From Streptomyces sp. NBC_01283 (GTDB lineage Bacteria > Actinomycetota > Actinomycetes > Streptomycetales > Streptomycetaceae), in assembly GCF_041435335.1 (NCBI RefSeq), contig NZ_CP108430.1, positions 744,001-808,000 of the forward strand: 64,000 bases of DNA, written 5' to 3'. The position numbers and the translations under genes are program-made. Every line of letters starts with the position of its first letter. The first letter of the stretch is position 1. This document shows, piece by piece, positions 40,116 to 47,572 of the stretch. The notes beneath the pieces are model-generated. The model was not told the DNA's origin, searched no databases, and saw only the letters and a program-made list of their open reading frames with translations.

Positions 40116-40568
40116 ATGTGCCACTACTGCGGTTGCCGGGAGATCCCGCTCATCAAGGAGTTCATCGCCGAGCACGAGCGTGTCACCGATGCGGCGGGCG
40201 ATGCGCTCCGCGCCCTGGCGCAGGGCGACACCGCCCGGGCACGCACGCTCGTGGACGCCATGGCCCGCGAGCTGGACGCGCACTGGCGGGGCGAGGAGAA
40301 CGGCCTGTTCACGGTGATGCGCGAGGACCCCGAGTACGCGGACTACATCGCGGGCCTGGAGCGCGAACACCGCGAGCTGGCAGCCCTGTTGCCCGCTCTC
40401 GATCTGTCGGACCCCGACGACGTACGCACCCTCGTCGAAGCCGTCGACGAACTGCACCGGCACATCGCCAAGGAGGAGGACGGCCTGTTCCCGGCCTCGC
40501 TCACCGCGCTCGACGGCGAGGAGTGGAACCTCTCGATGGCGGCCTGGCGTGAGGCGCACCCCGCCTGA
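40116..40568 (+). CDS. Hemerythrin-domain protein
   Basis: The 150-residue product starts MCHYCGCREIPLIKEFIAEH, a Cys-rich opening common to Streptomyces hemerythrin-like proteins, and forms a four-helix bundle. Likely di-iron ligands are His in IAEHERV, HWRGEENGLF (His and Glu), LEREHRELAA and LHRHIAKEEDGLFPAS. Such proteins bind oxygen or nitric oxide, or sense redox state. There is no SD before ATG 40116, and TAGAAA ends seven bases upstream, so the message may be leaderless. It is followed by the DUF5993 and DsbB-like genes, hinting at a shared thiol/oxygen theme. Confidence 0.87.
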   Translation: MCHYCGCREIPLIKEFIAEHERVTDAAGDALRALAQGDTARARTLVDAMARELDAHWRGEENGLFTVMREDPEYADYIAGLEREHRELAALLPALDLSDPDDVRTLVEAVDELHRHIAKEEDGLFPASLTALDGEEWNLSMAAWREAHPA

Positions 40569-40676
40569 GCACCAAAGAGCGCGGGGTGGTCGGGGTTGGT
40601 CCCTTCCCGTGGACCGGTGGCGCGTCCCCACCGGCCTGCGGCTGTGGGGCCGTCGCGCCGGATACCTTCCGCGCCC

Positions 40677-40841
40677 ATGGACACCCTCATCTTCGGCGGC
40701 CTCCTGGCCACCCTGTACGCGCTTCACCGGCAGCGGTCACGGGCCGTGCTGCTCGGCGGTTGGTGGGTCATGCTCGCGCTCACGATCCTGCTGCTCGCCC
40801 ACCACATCACCAGCGGCCTCAAGCTGGGGCTGAGCTACTGA
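40677..40841 (+). CDS. DUF5993 small membrane protein
   Basis: The 54-residue product starts MDTLIFGGLLATLYALHRQR and continues with a second membrane helix, VMLALTILLLAHHITSGLKL. The two-helix layout and the 'H.TS.L.L' ending match DUF5993, small proteins encoded next to DsbB-type genes. The stop TGA shares its last base with the ATG of the DsbB-like gene, so translation is coupled. The function is unknown; a partner or chaperone of the DsbB-like protein is the simplest idea. Confidence 0.78.
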   Translation: MDTLIFGGLLATLYALHRQRSRAVLLGGWWVMLALTILLLAHHITSGLKLGLSY

Positions 40842-41479
40842 TGAGCACGCTGACGTCCCCGCTCGTGGGTACCGACCGTTCCCACCTGCTCGGCAGGGTC
40901 CAGTACTGGTTCGCCTGCTTCTTCGCCGTCGGCTGGACCGGGGTGGTCTGCGGCGGGCTCGGCGTGCAGTTCATCTCCTGGGACTATCCGTGCCCGCTGT
41001 GCATGGTGCAGCGCATGTTCATGCTGCTCGCCGCGCTGGGGTCGGCGTACATCGTGCGCCGTGGCATGACCGGCACCATCGCGGGCCGCGACTACATGAT
41101 GGGCTGGGGTCTCGCCCTGGTCGCCGTGATGTGCGGCGCCTTCGCGTCCTGGCGGCAGACGATGCTGCACATCCTGCCGGGCGACAAGGGGTACGGCGCG
41201 CCCGTGCTGGGTCTGCACATGTACGTCTGGGCGTGGATCCTCTTCATGGCCTCGGTGGTGGCGATCGGTGTCGTGCTGGCCTTCGCGCACTCCACGGCCG
41301 ACACCACGGTGCCTACGTCAGGGGTGTACGGCATGGCGGGCGGGGTCGTGCTCGGCTTCCTCGCTCTGGTGATCGCGGTGAACCTGGTGGCGGTCTTCCT
41401 CCTGGAGGGCTTCCACTGGTTCCTGCCGGACGACCCGGACCGCTACCGCTTCTTCCACGACGTCGGGATCATCGGCTGA
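40841..41479 (+). CDS. DsbB-like disulfide bond formation protein
   Basis: The 212-residue protein has about five membrane helices. After the first lies ISWDYPCPLCMVQRMFMLLA with the redox pair Cys51/Cys54, as in DsbB. In E. coli DsbB a second cysteine pair in the later periplasmic loop receives electrons from DsbA. Here that loop (WRQTMLHILPGDKGYGAPVL) has no cysteine, so the protein must use another partner or mechanism. It is coupled to the DUF5993 gene upstream. No DsbA-like thioredoxin-fold gene is adjacent. Confidence 0.82.
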   Translation: MSTLTSPLVGTDRSHLLGRVQYWFACFFAVGWTGVVCGGLGVQFISWDYPCPLCMVQRMFMLLAALGSAYIVRRGMTGTIAGRDYMMGWGLALVAVMCGAFASWRQTMLHILPGDKGYGAPVLGLHMYVWAWILFMASVVAIGVVLAFAHSTADTTVPTSGVYGMAGGVVLGFLALVIAVNLVAVFLLEGFHWFLPDDPDRYRFFHDVGIIG

Positions 41480-41490
41480 GCGAGCGGGCG

Positions 41491-41703
41491 CTATGCCGCT
41501 TCGTAGTGGTGGGCCCGGCCGCCCCGCCACTTCACCCACGCCGGATCGTCGAGCAGTACTTCCGCGTCCGGCAACCCGGCCCGGCGCAGGAACTCGATCA
41601 CGTCCGTGTCCGAGTGCGCGAGGCCGAGAATCTGTCCGCGCGCGGTCACTCTGCGCCCGCCCGTGGGCGAGAGTGCGTGGACGATTATCGGCGCGGTCTG
41701 CAT
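41491..41703 (-). CDS. Small conserved hypothetical protein
   Basis: The 70-residue product reads MQTAPIIVHALSPTGGRRVT, then RGQILGLAHSDTDVIEFLRR, and ends LDDPAWVKWRGGRAHHYEAA. The D-x-D-x-I-E-F-L-R-R-A-G-L-P and W-R-G-G-R-A-H-x-Y-E-A-A segments recur in short Streptomyces proteins I remember, of unknown function. It converges on the DsbB-like gene with 11 bases between. It is soluble, with no cysteines. Confidence 0.6.
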   Translation of the reverse strand: MQTAPIIVHALSPTGGRRVTARGQILGLAHSDTDVIEFLRRAGLPDAEVLLDDPAWVKWRGGRAHHYEAA

Positions 41704-41791
41704 GTGTCCAGGGTGCTCCGTGTCGCGCGCTCCAGCACTCCGAGCCGCCGGGAGCCGCCCGCCGACCAGCCGTTCGACGTGGCGGCAGCGC

Positions 41792-42778
41792 CTACGCGCC
41801 GCCCACCGCCGCTCCCGCCTGGAACGTCTTCCGGTACATCTGCGGCGACACCCCGATGGCCGCCTGCAGGTGCTGCCGCAGCGACGTGCCGGTGGCGAAG
41901 CCGACCTCCGCGGCGACCCGGTCGATCGACAGGTCGCTGGACTCCAGCAGATGCCGGGCCCGGTGCACCCGCTGCTGGATCAGCCATCGGCCGGGGCTCG
42001 TGCCCGTCTCCTCCTGGAAGCGGCGGGCGAACGTGCGCGGGCTCATCCGGGCGTGCGCGGCCAGCTCCCGCAGGGCCAGCGGCCGGTCGAGGTGCTCCAG
42101 GGCCCAGGCGCGGGTGGCGGCGGTGCCGGTGGCTCCCTCGTCCGGGATGGGCTGCTCGATGTACTGGGCCTGACCGCCCTCACGCCACGGGGGCACGACA
42201 CAGTGCCGGGCGACCCGGTTGGCGACCGTGCTGCCGTGGTCCGAGCGCACCACGTGCAGGCACACGTCGAGCCCGGACGCGGCGCCCGCCGAGGTGAGCA
42301 CGTCGCCGTCGTCGACGAACAGCACGTCGGGATCCAGGTCGACGTGGGGGAACAGCTCCCGGAAGTGGTCCGCGAGGGCCCAGTGCGTCGTCGCGGGCCG
42401 CCCCTCGAGCAGACCGGCCGCGGCCAGCGTGAACGCCCCCGTGCAGATGGACACGAACCGCGTGCCGGGCCTGACCCGGGCGAGCGCGTCGCGCACCGGC
42501 TCCGACAGGCCTGCGGTGATGTACCGCAGGTCGTACGGCGGCATGACCACCGTGTCGGCGCTCGCCAGCGCCTCGGGGCCGTGCCCGACGGTGATGGTGA
42601 AGTCGGCGTTGGTGGCCACCGTGCGTTCCTCCGTCGCCGCGCAGGTCACCACCTCGTAAGCCCCTGGGACCAACGAGAAGACCCTGTTCGGGATGCCCAG
42701 CTCGAAGGGGTAGACGCCGTCGAGGGCGAGGACGACCACGCGGTGCGGGCGATCGGCGAGGAATTGCATCGAAGCCAT
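41792..42778 (-). CDS. GlxA-family AraC transcriptional regulator (DJ-1/PfpI domain)
   Basis: The 328-residue product joins an N-terminal DJ-1/PfpI-like domain (RVVVLALDGVYPFELGIPNR, FVSICTGAFTLAAAGLLEGR, FVDDGDVLTSAGAASGLDV) to a C-terminal double helix-turn-helix of the AraC family (LALRELAAHARMSPRTFARR, LSIDRVAAEVGFATGTSLRQ). The nucleophile-position Cys in VSICTGAF is kept, but such domains act as sensors. The architecture is that of AdpA and of GlxA-type regulators. It is divergent from an oxidoreductase gene, with a perfect dyad between, and probably regulates that gene and itself. Confidence 0.9.
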   Translation of the reverse strand: MASMQFLADRPHRVVVLALDGVYPFELGIPNRVFSLVPGAYEVVTCAATEERTVATNADFTITVGHGPEALASADTVVMPPYDLRYITAGLSEPVRDALARVRPGTRFVSICTGAFTLAAAGLLEGRPATTHWALADHFRELFPHVDLDPDVLFVDDGDVLTSAGAASGLDVCLHVVRSDHGSTVANRVARHCVVPPWREGGQAQYIEQPIPDEGATGTAATRAWALEHLDRPLALRELAAHARMSPRTFARRFQEETGTSPGRWLIQQRVHRARHLLESSDLSIDRVAAEVGFATGTSLRQHLQAAIGVSPQMYRKTFQAGAAVGGA

Positions 42779-42796
42779 GGCACGATCCTATCGCTT

Positions 42797-42814
42797 AATG
42801 GCAATCTTGCCATT
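42797..42814. promoter_or_regulatory. Perfect dyad, candidate operator of the GlxA-type regulator
   Basis: AATGGCAA-TC-TTGCCATT is a perfect 8-bp inverted repeat in the 69-base divergent gap. The TGGCA/TGCCA core matches what is known for this regulator family (AdpA sites also contain TGGC). Its central position allows control in both directions. Confidence 0.65.
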
Positions 42815-42847
42815 GCCCAGGTCAGCCCCTTGCCGCAGGCTGGACCC

Positions 42848-43831
42848 ATGACCAACAACACCGCCTCTCAGCCCACCGAACCGACCCGGCCGACCATGCG
42901 GGCCATCAGCCAGGACGTCCTCGGCGACCCCGAGGTGCTCAAGGAGATCGAGGTCGCCCGCCCCGAGCCCGGCGTCGGCCAGATCCTCGTCGCCGTGCAC
43001 GCGGCGGGCGTGAACCCCACCGACTGGAAGCACCGCAGGTTCGGCGCCTTTCTGGGTGAGCCGCCGTTCACGCTCGGCTGGGACGTGTCGGGCGTCGTCG
43101 AGGCGGTCGGCATCGGCGTCTCGCTGTTCGAGCCGGGCGACGAGGTGTTCGGCATGCTGCCGTATCCGTACGGCGCCGGTTCGCACGCCGAGTACGTGAC
43201 CGGTCCCACCCGCGCCTTCGTACCCAGGCCCGCAGGGTTGAGCCACGTAGAGGCGGGCGCGCTGCCGCTGGTTTCCCTGACCGCCTGGCAGGCCCTGGTC
43301 GACAACGCCCAAGTGGAGCCGGGGCAGCGGGTGCTGGTGCACGCCGCGGCCGGGGGCGTGGGCCACGTGGCCGTGCAGATCGCCAAGGCGCGCGGCGCGT
43401 ACGTCATCGGCACGGCATCGGCCGCCAAGCACGACTTCGTGCGCGGCCTGGGCGCCGACGAGGTCATCGACTACCGCAGCGCCGACTTCGTGAAGGAGGC
43501 CCGTGACATCGACGTGGTCCTCGACCCGCTGGGCGGCGAGGACCGGCTGCGCTCCCTGGAGGTGCTGCGGCCCGGCGGCATCCTGGTGTCGATCCTGCCG
43601 GGCAACTTCGGCGAAGTTGCCGAGCGCGCCGCCGCGTTGGGCGTGCGGGCCACGGACATGCTGGTGGAGCACGACCAGGCGGGCATGGCGGCCGTGGCGG
43701 CACTCGCCGAGTCCGGACAGCTGCGGGTCCACGTCTCGGACACCTACCCCCTCTCGGAGGCCGCCAAGGCGCACGCGGAGGGCGAGACGGGCCGCGTCAC
43801 GGGCAAGCTGGTGCTCACGGTCCGCCCGTAG
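42848..43831 (+). CDS. NADP-dependent quinone-type oxidoreductase
   Basis: The 327-residue medium-chain dehydrogenase has the GroES-like domain (MRAISQDVLGDPEVLKEIEV, AAGVNPTDWKHRRFGAFLGE, FTLGWDVSGVVEAVGIGVSL) and the Rossmann motif LVHAAAGGVGHVAVQIAKAR. Zinc-binding cysteines are absent. It resembles the 8.9-kb oxidoreductase but is a different branch (WDVSG hinge rather than GHEAAG). Reduction of quinones or enones is likely, with the true substrate unknown. It is divergent from the GlxA-type regulator and ends at a long bidirectional terminator. Confidence 0.88.
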   Translation: MTNNTASQPTEPTRPTMRAISQDVLGDPEVLKEIEVARPEPGVGQILVAVHAAGVNPTDWKHRRFGAFLGEPPFTLGWDVSGVVEAVGIGVSLFEPGDEVFGMLPYPYGAGSHAEYVTGPTRAFVPRPAGLSHVEAGALPLVSLTAWQALVDNAQVEPGQRVLVHAAAGGVGHVAVQIAKARGAYVIGTASAAKHDFVRGLGADEVIDYRSADFVKEARDIDVVLDPLGGEDRLRSLEVLRPGGILVSILPGNFGEVAERAAALGVRATDMLVEHDQAGMAAVAALAESGQLRVHVSDTYPLSEAAKAHAEGETGRVTGKLVLTVRP

Positions 43832-43846
43832 GCGCCGCGAGGACTG

Positions 43847-43893
43847 CGGGACTGTGGGGGCGGCACCGATTCGGTGCCGCCCCCACAGTCCCG
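43847..43893. terminator. Perfect 23-bp bidirectional terminator
   Basis: The arms 43847-43869 (starting CGGGACTGTGGGGG) and 43871-43893 are exact complements with a single central base; the real loop will open a few pairs. It lies between two convergent genes ending at 43831 and 43925. Confidence 0.85.
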
Positions 43894-43924
43894 CCGCGCC
43901 GTCCGGCGGCGGACGGCCGGCCGT

Positions 43925-44944
43925 CTAGCCGTAGAAGTCCGGGCGTTCGGCCAGCTCGACCTGGATGCGCCCGCCCTCCCGCTGGGAGGCGACGCCCGCC
44001 TCGCAGACGGCCGCGGTGGCGTAACCGTCCCAGGCGCTGGGGCCGGTGATCTCACCTCTGCGGGTGGCATCCACCCAGGCCTGCACCTCGCGGTCGTAGG
44101 CGTCCTCGAAGCGCTCGACGTAGTCCGGCGGGACGTGGCCTCCCCAGCGGCCGTCGGCGCTCACCCGGGGTCCTTGTTCGTCCCCGATGCGCACGGTGCC
44201 CCGCTCGCAGACCGCCTCGGCCTGGACCTGGTAGCCGTATCCGCAGTGGCCGAAGATCTCGACGTCGACGAGCGCGCCCGACACGGTCTCCAGGAGGATG
44301 AACTGCGGGTCGTTCATGCCGGCCGGGGCGAGCGACGTCGCCCTCGGTTTGTGCACGGTGACCGCCGCGATCTCCTGGCCGAGCAGCCAGCGGGTCGCGT
44401 CCACCTCGTGGGAGACCGAGCTGGTGATGAGCATCTCGTCGGTGAAGCCCGGGGGCATGGCCAGGTTGCGGTGGCGTTGGTGCAGCATCAGCGCCGCGCC
44501 CAGCTCGCCGCTGTCGAGGAGCTCTTTGAGCTTGACGTACTCGGCGTCGTAGCGGCGCATGAAGCCCACCTGGATGCGCCGGTGCCCGAGCCGCTGCTCC
44601 GCCTCCAGGATCCGCAGGGAAGAGGCCGTGTCCGGAGTCATCGGCTTCTCGCACAGCACCGGCAGATCATGGCCGAGTGCGTCCACGAGGGCTGCCTCGT
44701 GGGCGGGGCCGGGAGAGGCGATGAGTACGGCGTCCACCTCTCCCGACGCCATGGCGGCCGCCGGTTCCGTGTAGGCCGTGCAGCCGTCGATCGTGGCGGC
44801 AAGGGCCTTCGCCCGCTCCGGTTCGATGTCGGCGACGGCCGTCACCCGCGCCCCGCTGATGACCTCGTGGAGCCGGCGCACATGGTCCGCGCCCATCTTC
44901 CCGGTGCCGACGACGGCCACACCGAGTCCTCGCTGAGATGCCAT
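43925..44944 (-). CDS. Gfo/Idh/MocA-family oxidoreductase
   Basis: The 339-residue NAD(P)-dependent enzyme starts with the Rossmann motif VAVVGTGKMGADHVRRLHEV. The family signature DLPVLCEKPMTPDTASSLRI contains the catalytic-type Lys of EKP. The C-terminal domain has VGFMRRYDAEYVKLKELLDS and SSVSHEVDATRWLLGQEI with the conserved His of the H-x-x-D triad. This pattern fits the inositol 2-dehydrogenase branch, but no inositol gene is nearby, so the sugar substrate is open. ATG 44944 has GGGGAGAG about 12 bases upstream. Confidence 0.87.
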   Translation of the reverse strand: MASQRGLGVAVVGTGKMGADHVRRLHEVISGARVTAVADIEPERAKALAATIDGCTAYTEPAAAMASGEVDAVLIASPGPAHEAALVDALGHDLPVLCEKPMTPDTASSLRILEAEQRLGHRRIQVGFMRRYDAEYVKLKELLDSGELGAALMLHQRHRNLAMPPGFTDEMLITSSVSHEVDATRWLLGQEIAAVTVHKPRATSLAPAGMNDPQFILLETVSGALVDVEIFGHCGYGYQVQAEAVCERGTVRIGDEQGPRVSADGRWGGHVPPDYVERFEDAYDREVQAWVDATRRGEITGPSAWDGYATAAVCEAGVASQREGGRIQVELAERPDFYG

Positions 44945-45042
44945 GACGGTGGTCTCTCCCCTCCCGGTGAAGGACTCTCCCGCACCTCATCTCCTGCGAG
45001 AGAACCCTCCATTGCGCCATGGCGTCAATGCCGCGCCCTCCG

Positions 45043-45513
45043 TCAGGCCGTCCTTTCGTGTCGTCGCGCGAACCGGGCGCGAGCGGCCTCGTGGGCATCG
45101 CGCAGAAGCCGTACGACGGTGTCCGTCGTGCGCACACCGGGATTGACGACGGAGATCCAGCCGAGGGAGCCGTACACCGGGTGCGGCAGCACCTCGTCGG
45201 CGGCCGCGAAATCGCGGGGGCGGCCGAGGCTGCGTGGCTCCTCCCCGGTGAGCTCCCGGAACACCGCACGGTCGACGTGGATGTTCACCCGCCAGCGGCC
45301 CGGCGGGGAAAGGGCGGAAGCGGTGTCGTCGGGGTAGTCCTTGGTGACGATCGTCCCGTACGGCTGGACGGTCGTGGGCAGCCTGCCGTCGGGGGCGTAG
45401 TAGAAGAACGCGTCTCCCCACGCGAGCTCGGGAACATCACTTCCCTCTTCCGGGGCGAACACGAGCACGCCGTCGAAGCCTCGCACGGTCGCGATGATCT
45501 GTTCCATACTCAT
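45043..45513 (-). CDS. DUF6194 family protein
   Basis: The 156-residue product begins MSMEQIIATVRGFDGVLVFA and contains GDAFFYYAPDGRLPTTVQPY, TIVTKDYPDDTASALSPPGR, WRVNIHVDRAVFRELTGEEP and YGSLGWISVVNPGVRTTDTV. This order fits DUF6194, a soluble family of unknown function in Streptomyces that resembles small YjbR/MmcQ-like folds ('GWISVVNP'). It is divergent from a double-MerR-type regulator gene across about 40 bases, which suggests it may be under that regulator. Confidence 0.75.
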   Translation of the reverse strand: MSMEQIIATVRGFDGVLVFAPEEGSDVPELAWGDAFFYYAPDGRLPTTVQPYGTIVTKDYPDDTASALSPPGRWRVNIHVDRAVFRELTGEEPRSLGRPRDFAAADEVLPHPVYGSLGWISVVNPGVRTTDTVVRLLRDAHEAARARFARRHERTA

Positions 45514-45554
45514 GGTTCAAGCATGACCTTCAAGTGCTTATGTGGGGTTGGCCG

Positions 45555-46301
45555 GTGGACGGGACCGCGAACGGCGTGCAAGGAGCAGTGCTCAGAACCG
45601 TCGATGTCTCCAGAGCCTCGGGGTACTCGGTGCAACAGGTGCGCGACCTGGAGCGGCTGGGAGTCATTCCCCCGGCCGCACGGTCGAGTAACCGCTACCG
45701 GTCCTACGCACCTGTCCACGTGCACGCTCTGCGCGCCTATCGGGGTCTTGCGAGTGCGGTCGGGCCTGTCGCGGCCCGGCGGATGTGCGCGGAGCTGCGC
45801 ACGGAGACGCTCTCGGAGGCGGCCGCGGCGATCAACGCGATGCATGTCCGGCTTGCGCGGGAACGGGATGAGGCGCTGCGTGCGCAAGAGGCGTTGCGTG
45901 CGATCCACTCCGAGGCGGGGGCGGGCGGGTTCGAGCCCGAGGGGGACGCCATGACGATCACGGAGCTCGCCGGAGCACTCGCCGTACGCCCATCGGCCCT
46001 GCGGTTCTGGGAGGAGGAAGGGCTGATCGCCCCCGAGCGTGTGACGTCACTGCGCGCACGTCGCTACGGCCTTGTGGCGATCAGAGCGGCCCGGATCGTC
46101 GCGGCCCTGCGCGCCACCGGATACGGCATCCCCGCAGTGCGCGACATCATGGGTTCGCTGCAGCGGCCCGACGGCGTGGGAGCCACGGAACGCATCCTGC
46201 AGCAGCGCCTCGACGAGATCGCGGCGAAGACCGTGGCACTGCTTCGGGCGGGCGCCGACCTGGCAGCCGTCGTCACGGCCGTCCGGCCCGGTCAGGGGTG
46301 A
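45555..46301 (+). CDS. Regulator with two MerR-type DNA-binding modules
   Basis: The product, about 248 residues from GTG 45555, contains two MerR-like helix-turn-helix modules in tandem. The first, LRTVDVSRASGYSVQQVRDL and ERLGVIPPAARSSNRYRSYA, has the usual R-Y wing. The second, MTITELAGALAVRPSALRFW and EEEGLIAPERVTSLRARRYG, also keeps the wing arginine-tyrosine. A normal MerR protein has one module and a dimerisation helix. Here each half is followed by a helix (LRTETLSEAAAAINAMHVRL; ATERILQQRLDEIAAKTVAL). The start is uncertain: ATG 45540 and GTGs at 45555, 45576 and 45588 are in frame. It is divergent from the DUF6194 gene and overlaps the next gene by ten bases at its end. Confidence 0.8.
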   Translation: MDGTANGVQGAVLRTVDVSRASGYSVQQVRDLERLGVIPPAARSSNRYRSYAPVHVHALRAYRGLASAVGPVAARRMCAELRTETLSEAAAAINAMHVRLARERDEALRAQEALRAIHSEAGAGGFEPEGDAMTITELAGALAVRPSALRFWEEEGLIAPERVTSLRARRYGLVAIRAARIVAALRATGYGIPAVRDIMGSLQRPDGVGATERILQQRLDEIAAKTVALLRAGADLAAVVTAVRPGQG

Positions 46302-46537
46302 GGGTGCCCCTGGTCGGGGTCGTCGTCGGGGGTCTGCCAGGTGGTGCCGCGCTGGGATTCGCCGCTGGCGGGCTCCTCACCGGGGGCGGGCGTGGTGGGC
46401 TGTGTACCGCGGGCCGCGCGGCGCCGTCCGCTGACGAACATGGCGAGCAGGCCGAGGACCACGGCGACGCCGACGATGATGAAGACCAGCGAGCCGCCGC
46501 CCTCGACGGCCAGAACGGTATAGCTGTGAGTGCGCAT
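46292..46537 (-). CDS. DUF6479-like small single-pass membrane protein
   Basis: The 81-residue product has a short N-terminus, one strong membrane helix (GGSLVFIIVGVAVVLGLLAM) followed by a basic stop-transfer stretch (SGRRRAARG), and a hydrophilic acidic tail rich in Pro, Gly and Asp. The layout matches the small Streptomyces DUF6479 proteins, which have no known function. Its 3' end overlaps the convergent MerR-type gene by ten bases. Confidence 0.6.
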   Translation of the reverse strand: MRTHSYTVLAVEGGGSLVFIIVGVAVVLGLLAMFVSGRRRAARGTQPTTPAPGEEPASGESQRGTTWQTPDDDPDQGHPHP

Positions 46538-46719
46538 ACCACTCGTCTACCCCATTTACGGCGAAAACGCCCCTTCGCTAGCCCTACCGGCCTTCCATGG
46601 CGTCCCCGCCCTGCCGTTCTTCGCTGCCACCGGGGACACAGCGCGACGTGAGGCCCGTCGGTGGGGATGATGGAGCCGCAAGGGGGTGGGGCGCCCATCG
46701 ACCTCGGAACGGTACGAAG

Positions 46720-47517
46720 ATGAACAGCGGCAAAGCACCTGCAAGCCACCACAACGTAGCCAGCAGCTCGGTGTTCGGGGCACCCTGCTGGGTCAGCTTG
46801 ACCACCCGGGATCTAGAGGTTGCGCAGGAGTTCTACCACGCCGTACTGGGCTGGGACTGGCGCGTGGGCAAGCTCGGCGATCAGTACAGGTTCGCGAGTG
46901 TGAACGGAGTGCCGGTGGCGGGAGTGTCCGCCGTGGCTGCCATCGGGCACACCGGCGTCGCCTGGACCCCGTTCTTCGCCGCGTCCAGCGCCAACGAGAC
47001 CGTGGCCCGCAGCCAGGAACGGGGCGGAACGACCGCCGTGGGCCCCCTGTCGTTCCCTCCGGGGCGGGCGGCCCTGGTCGCGGATCGCGAGGGAGCGGTC
47101 TTCGGCATCTGGGAGGGCGAGCTGGTGTCCGACTGGGAGGACTGGCGCCGCGCGGCTCCGGTCTTCGTGGAGCTCTACACCCGGGACGCCTTCGACGCGG
47201 CCATCTTCTATGCCGAGGTCCTGGGCTGGGCGTCCGCGGCCTCGGGCTGCTGCGAGGTCCACTACGAGGACGAAGGGGTCGTTCTGCGCAGCCAGGGCGA
47301 CGTCGTGGCCCGCATCCATTCGGGCGCGGTGGAGTCCGCGCCCGATCCGGAGGTCCGGCCCCACTGGCAGATCCACTTCACGGTCGAGGACGTGGACGCC
47401 TGCGCCCAGGCCGCGCTGGCCCACGGCGGCAGTGTCCTGTGGGGCACGGGCGGGACGCGGGAGGCGATCCTGTGCGATCCCGACGGGGCGCACTTCGTGG
47501 TGAACTCAGCGTCGTGA
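46720..47517 (+). CDS. VOC-family protein with two glyoxalase-like modules
   Basis: The 265-residue product from ATG 46720 has two vicinal-oxygen-chelate modules. The first begins GAPCWVSLTTRDLEVAQEFY and continues HAVLGWDWRVGKLGDQYRFA; the second begins PVFVELYTRDAFDAAIFYAE and continues VLGWASAASGCC. Each ends with the 'DP(D/E)GA.F' type strand (LVADREGAVFGIWEGE; AILCDPDGAHFVVN). Tandem VOC proteins of this type in Streptomyces include antibiotic resistance and hydroxylase-like members, but most are uncharacterised. A paralogue with the same 'GAPCW.SL' start lies at 55463-56398 in this window. Confidence 0.85.
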   Translation: MNSGKAPASHHNVASSSVFGAPCWVSLTTRDLEVAQEFYHAVLGWDWRVGKLGDQYRFASVNGVPVAGVSAVAAIGHTGVAWTPFFAASSANETVARSQERGGTTAVGPLSFPPGRAALVADREGAVFGIWEGELVSDWEDWRRAAPVFVELYTRDAFDAAIFYAEVLGWASAASGCCEVHYEDEGVVLRSQGDVVARIHSGAVESAPDPEVRPHWQIHFTVEDVDACAQAALAHGGSVLWGTGGTREAILCDPDGAHFVVNSAS

Positions 47518-47572
47518 GCATCCGGATCGGCGTCTTGATCATCCGGATCGGGCTCCGCGGGTCGCGATGTCG

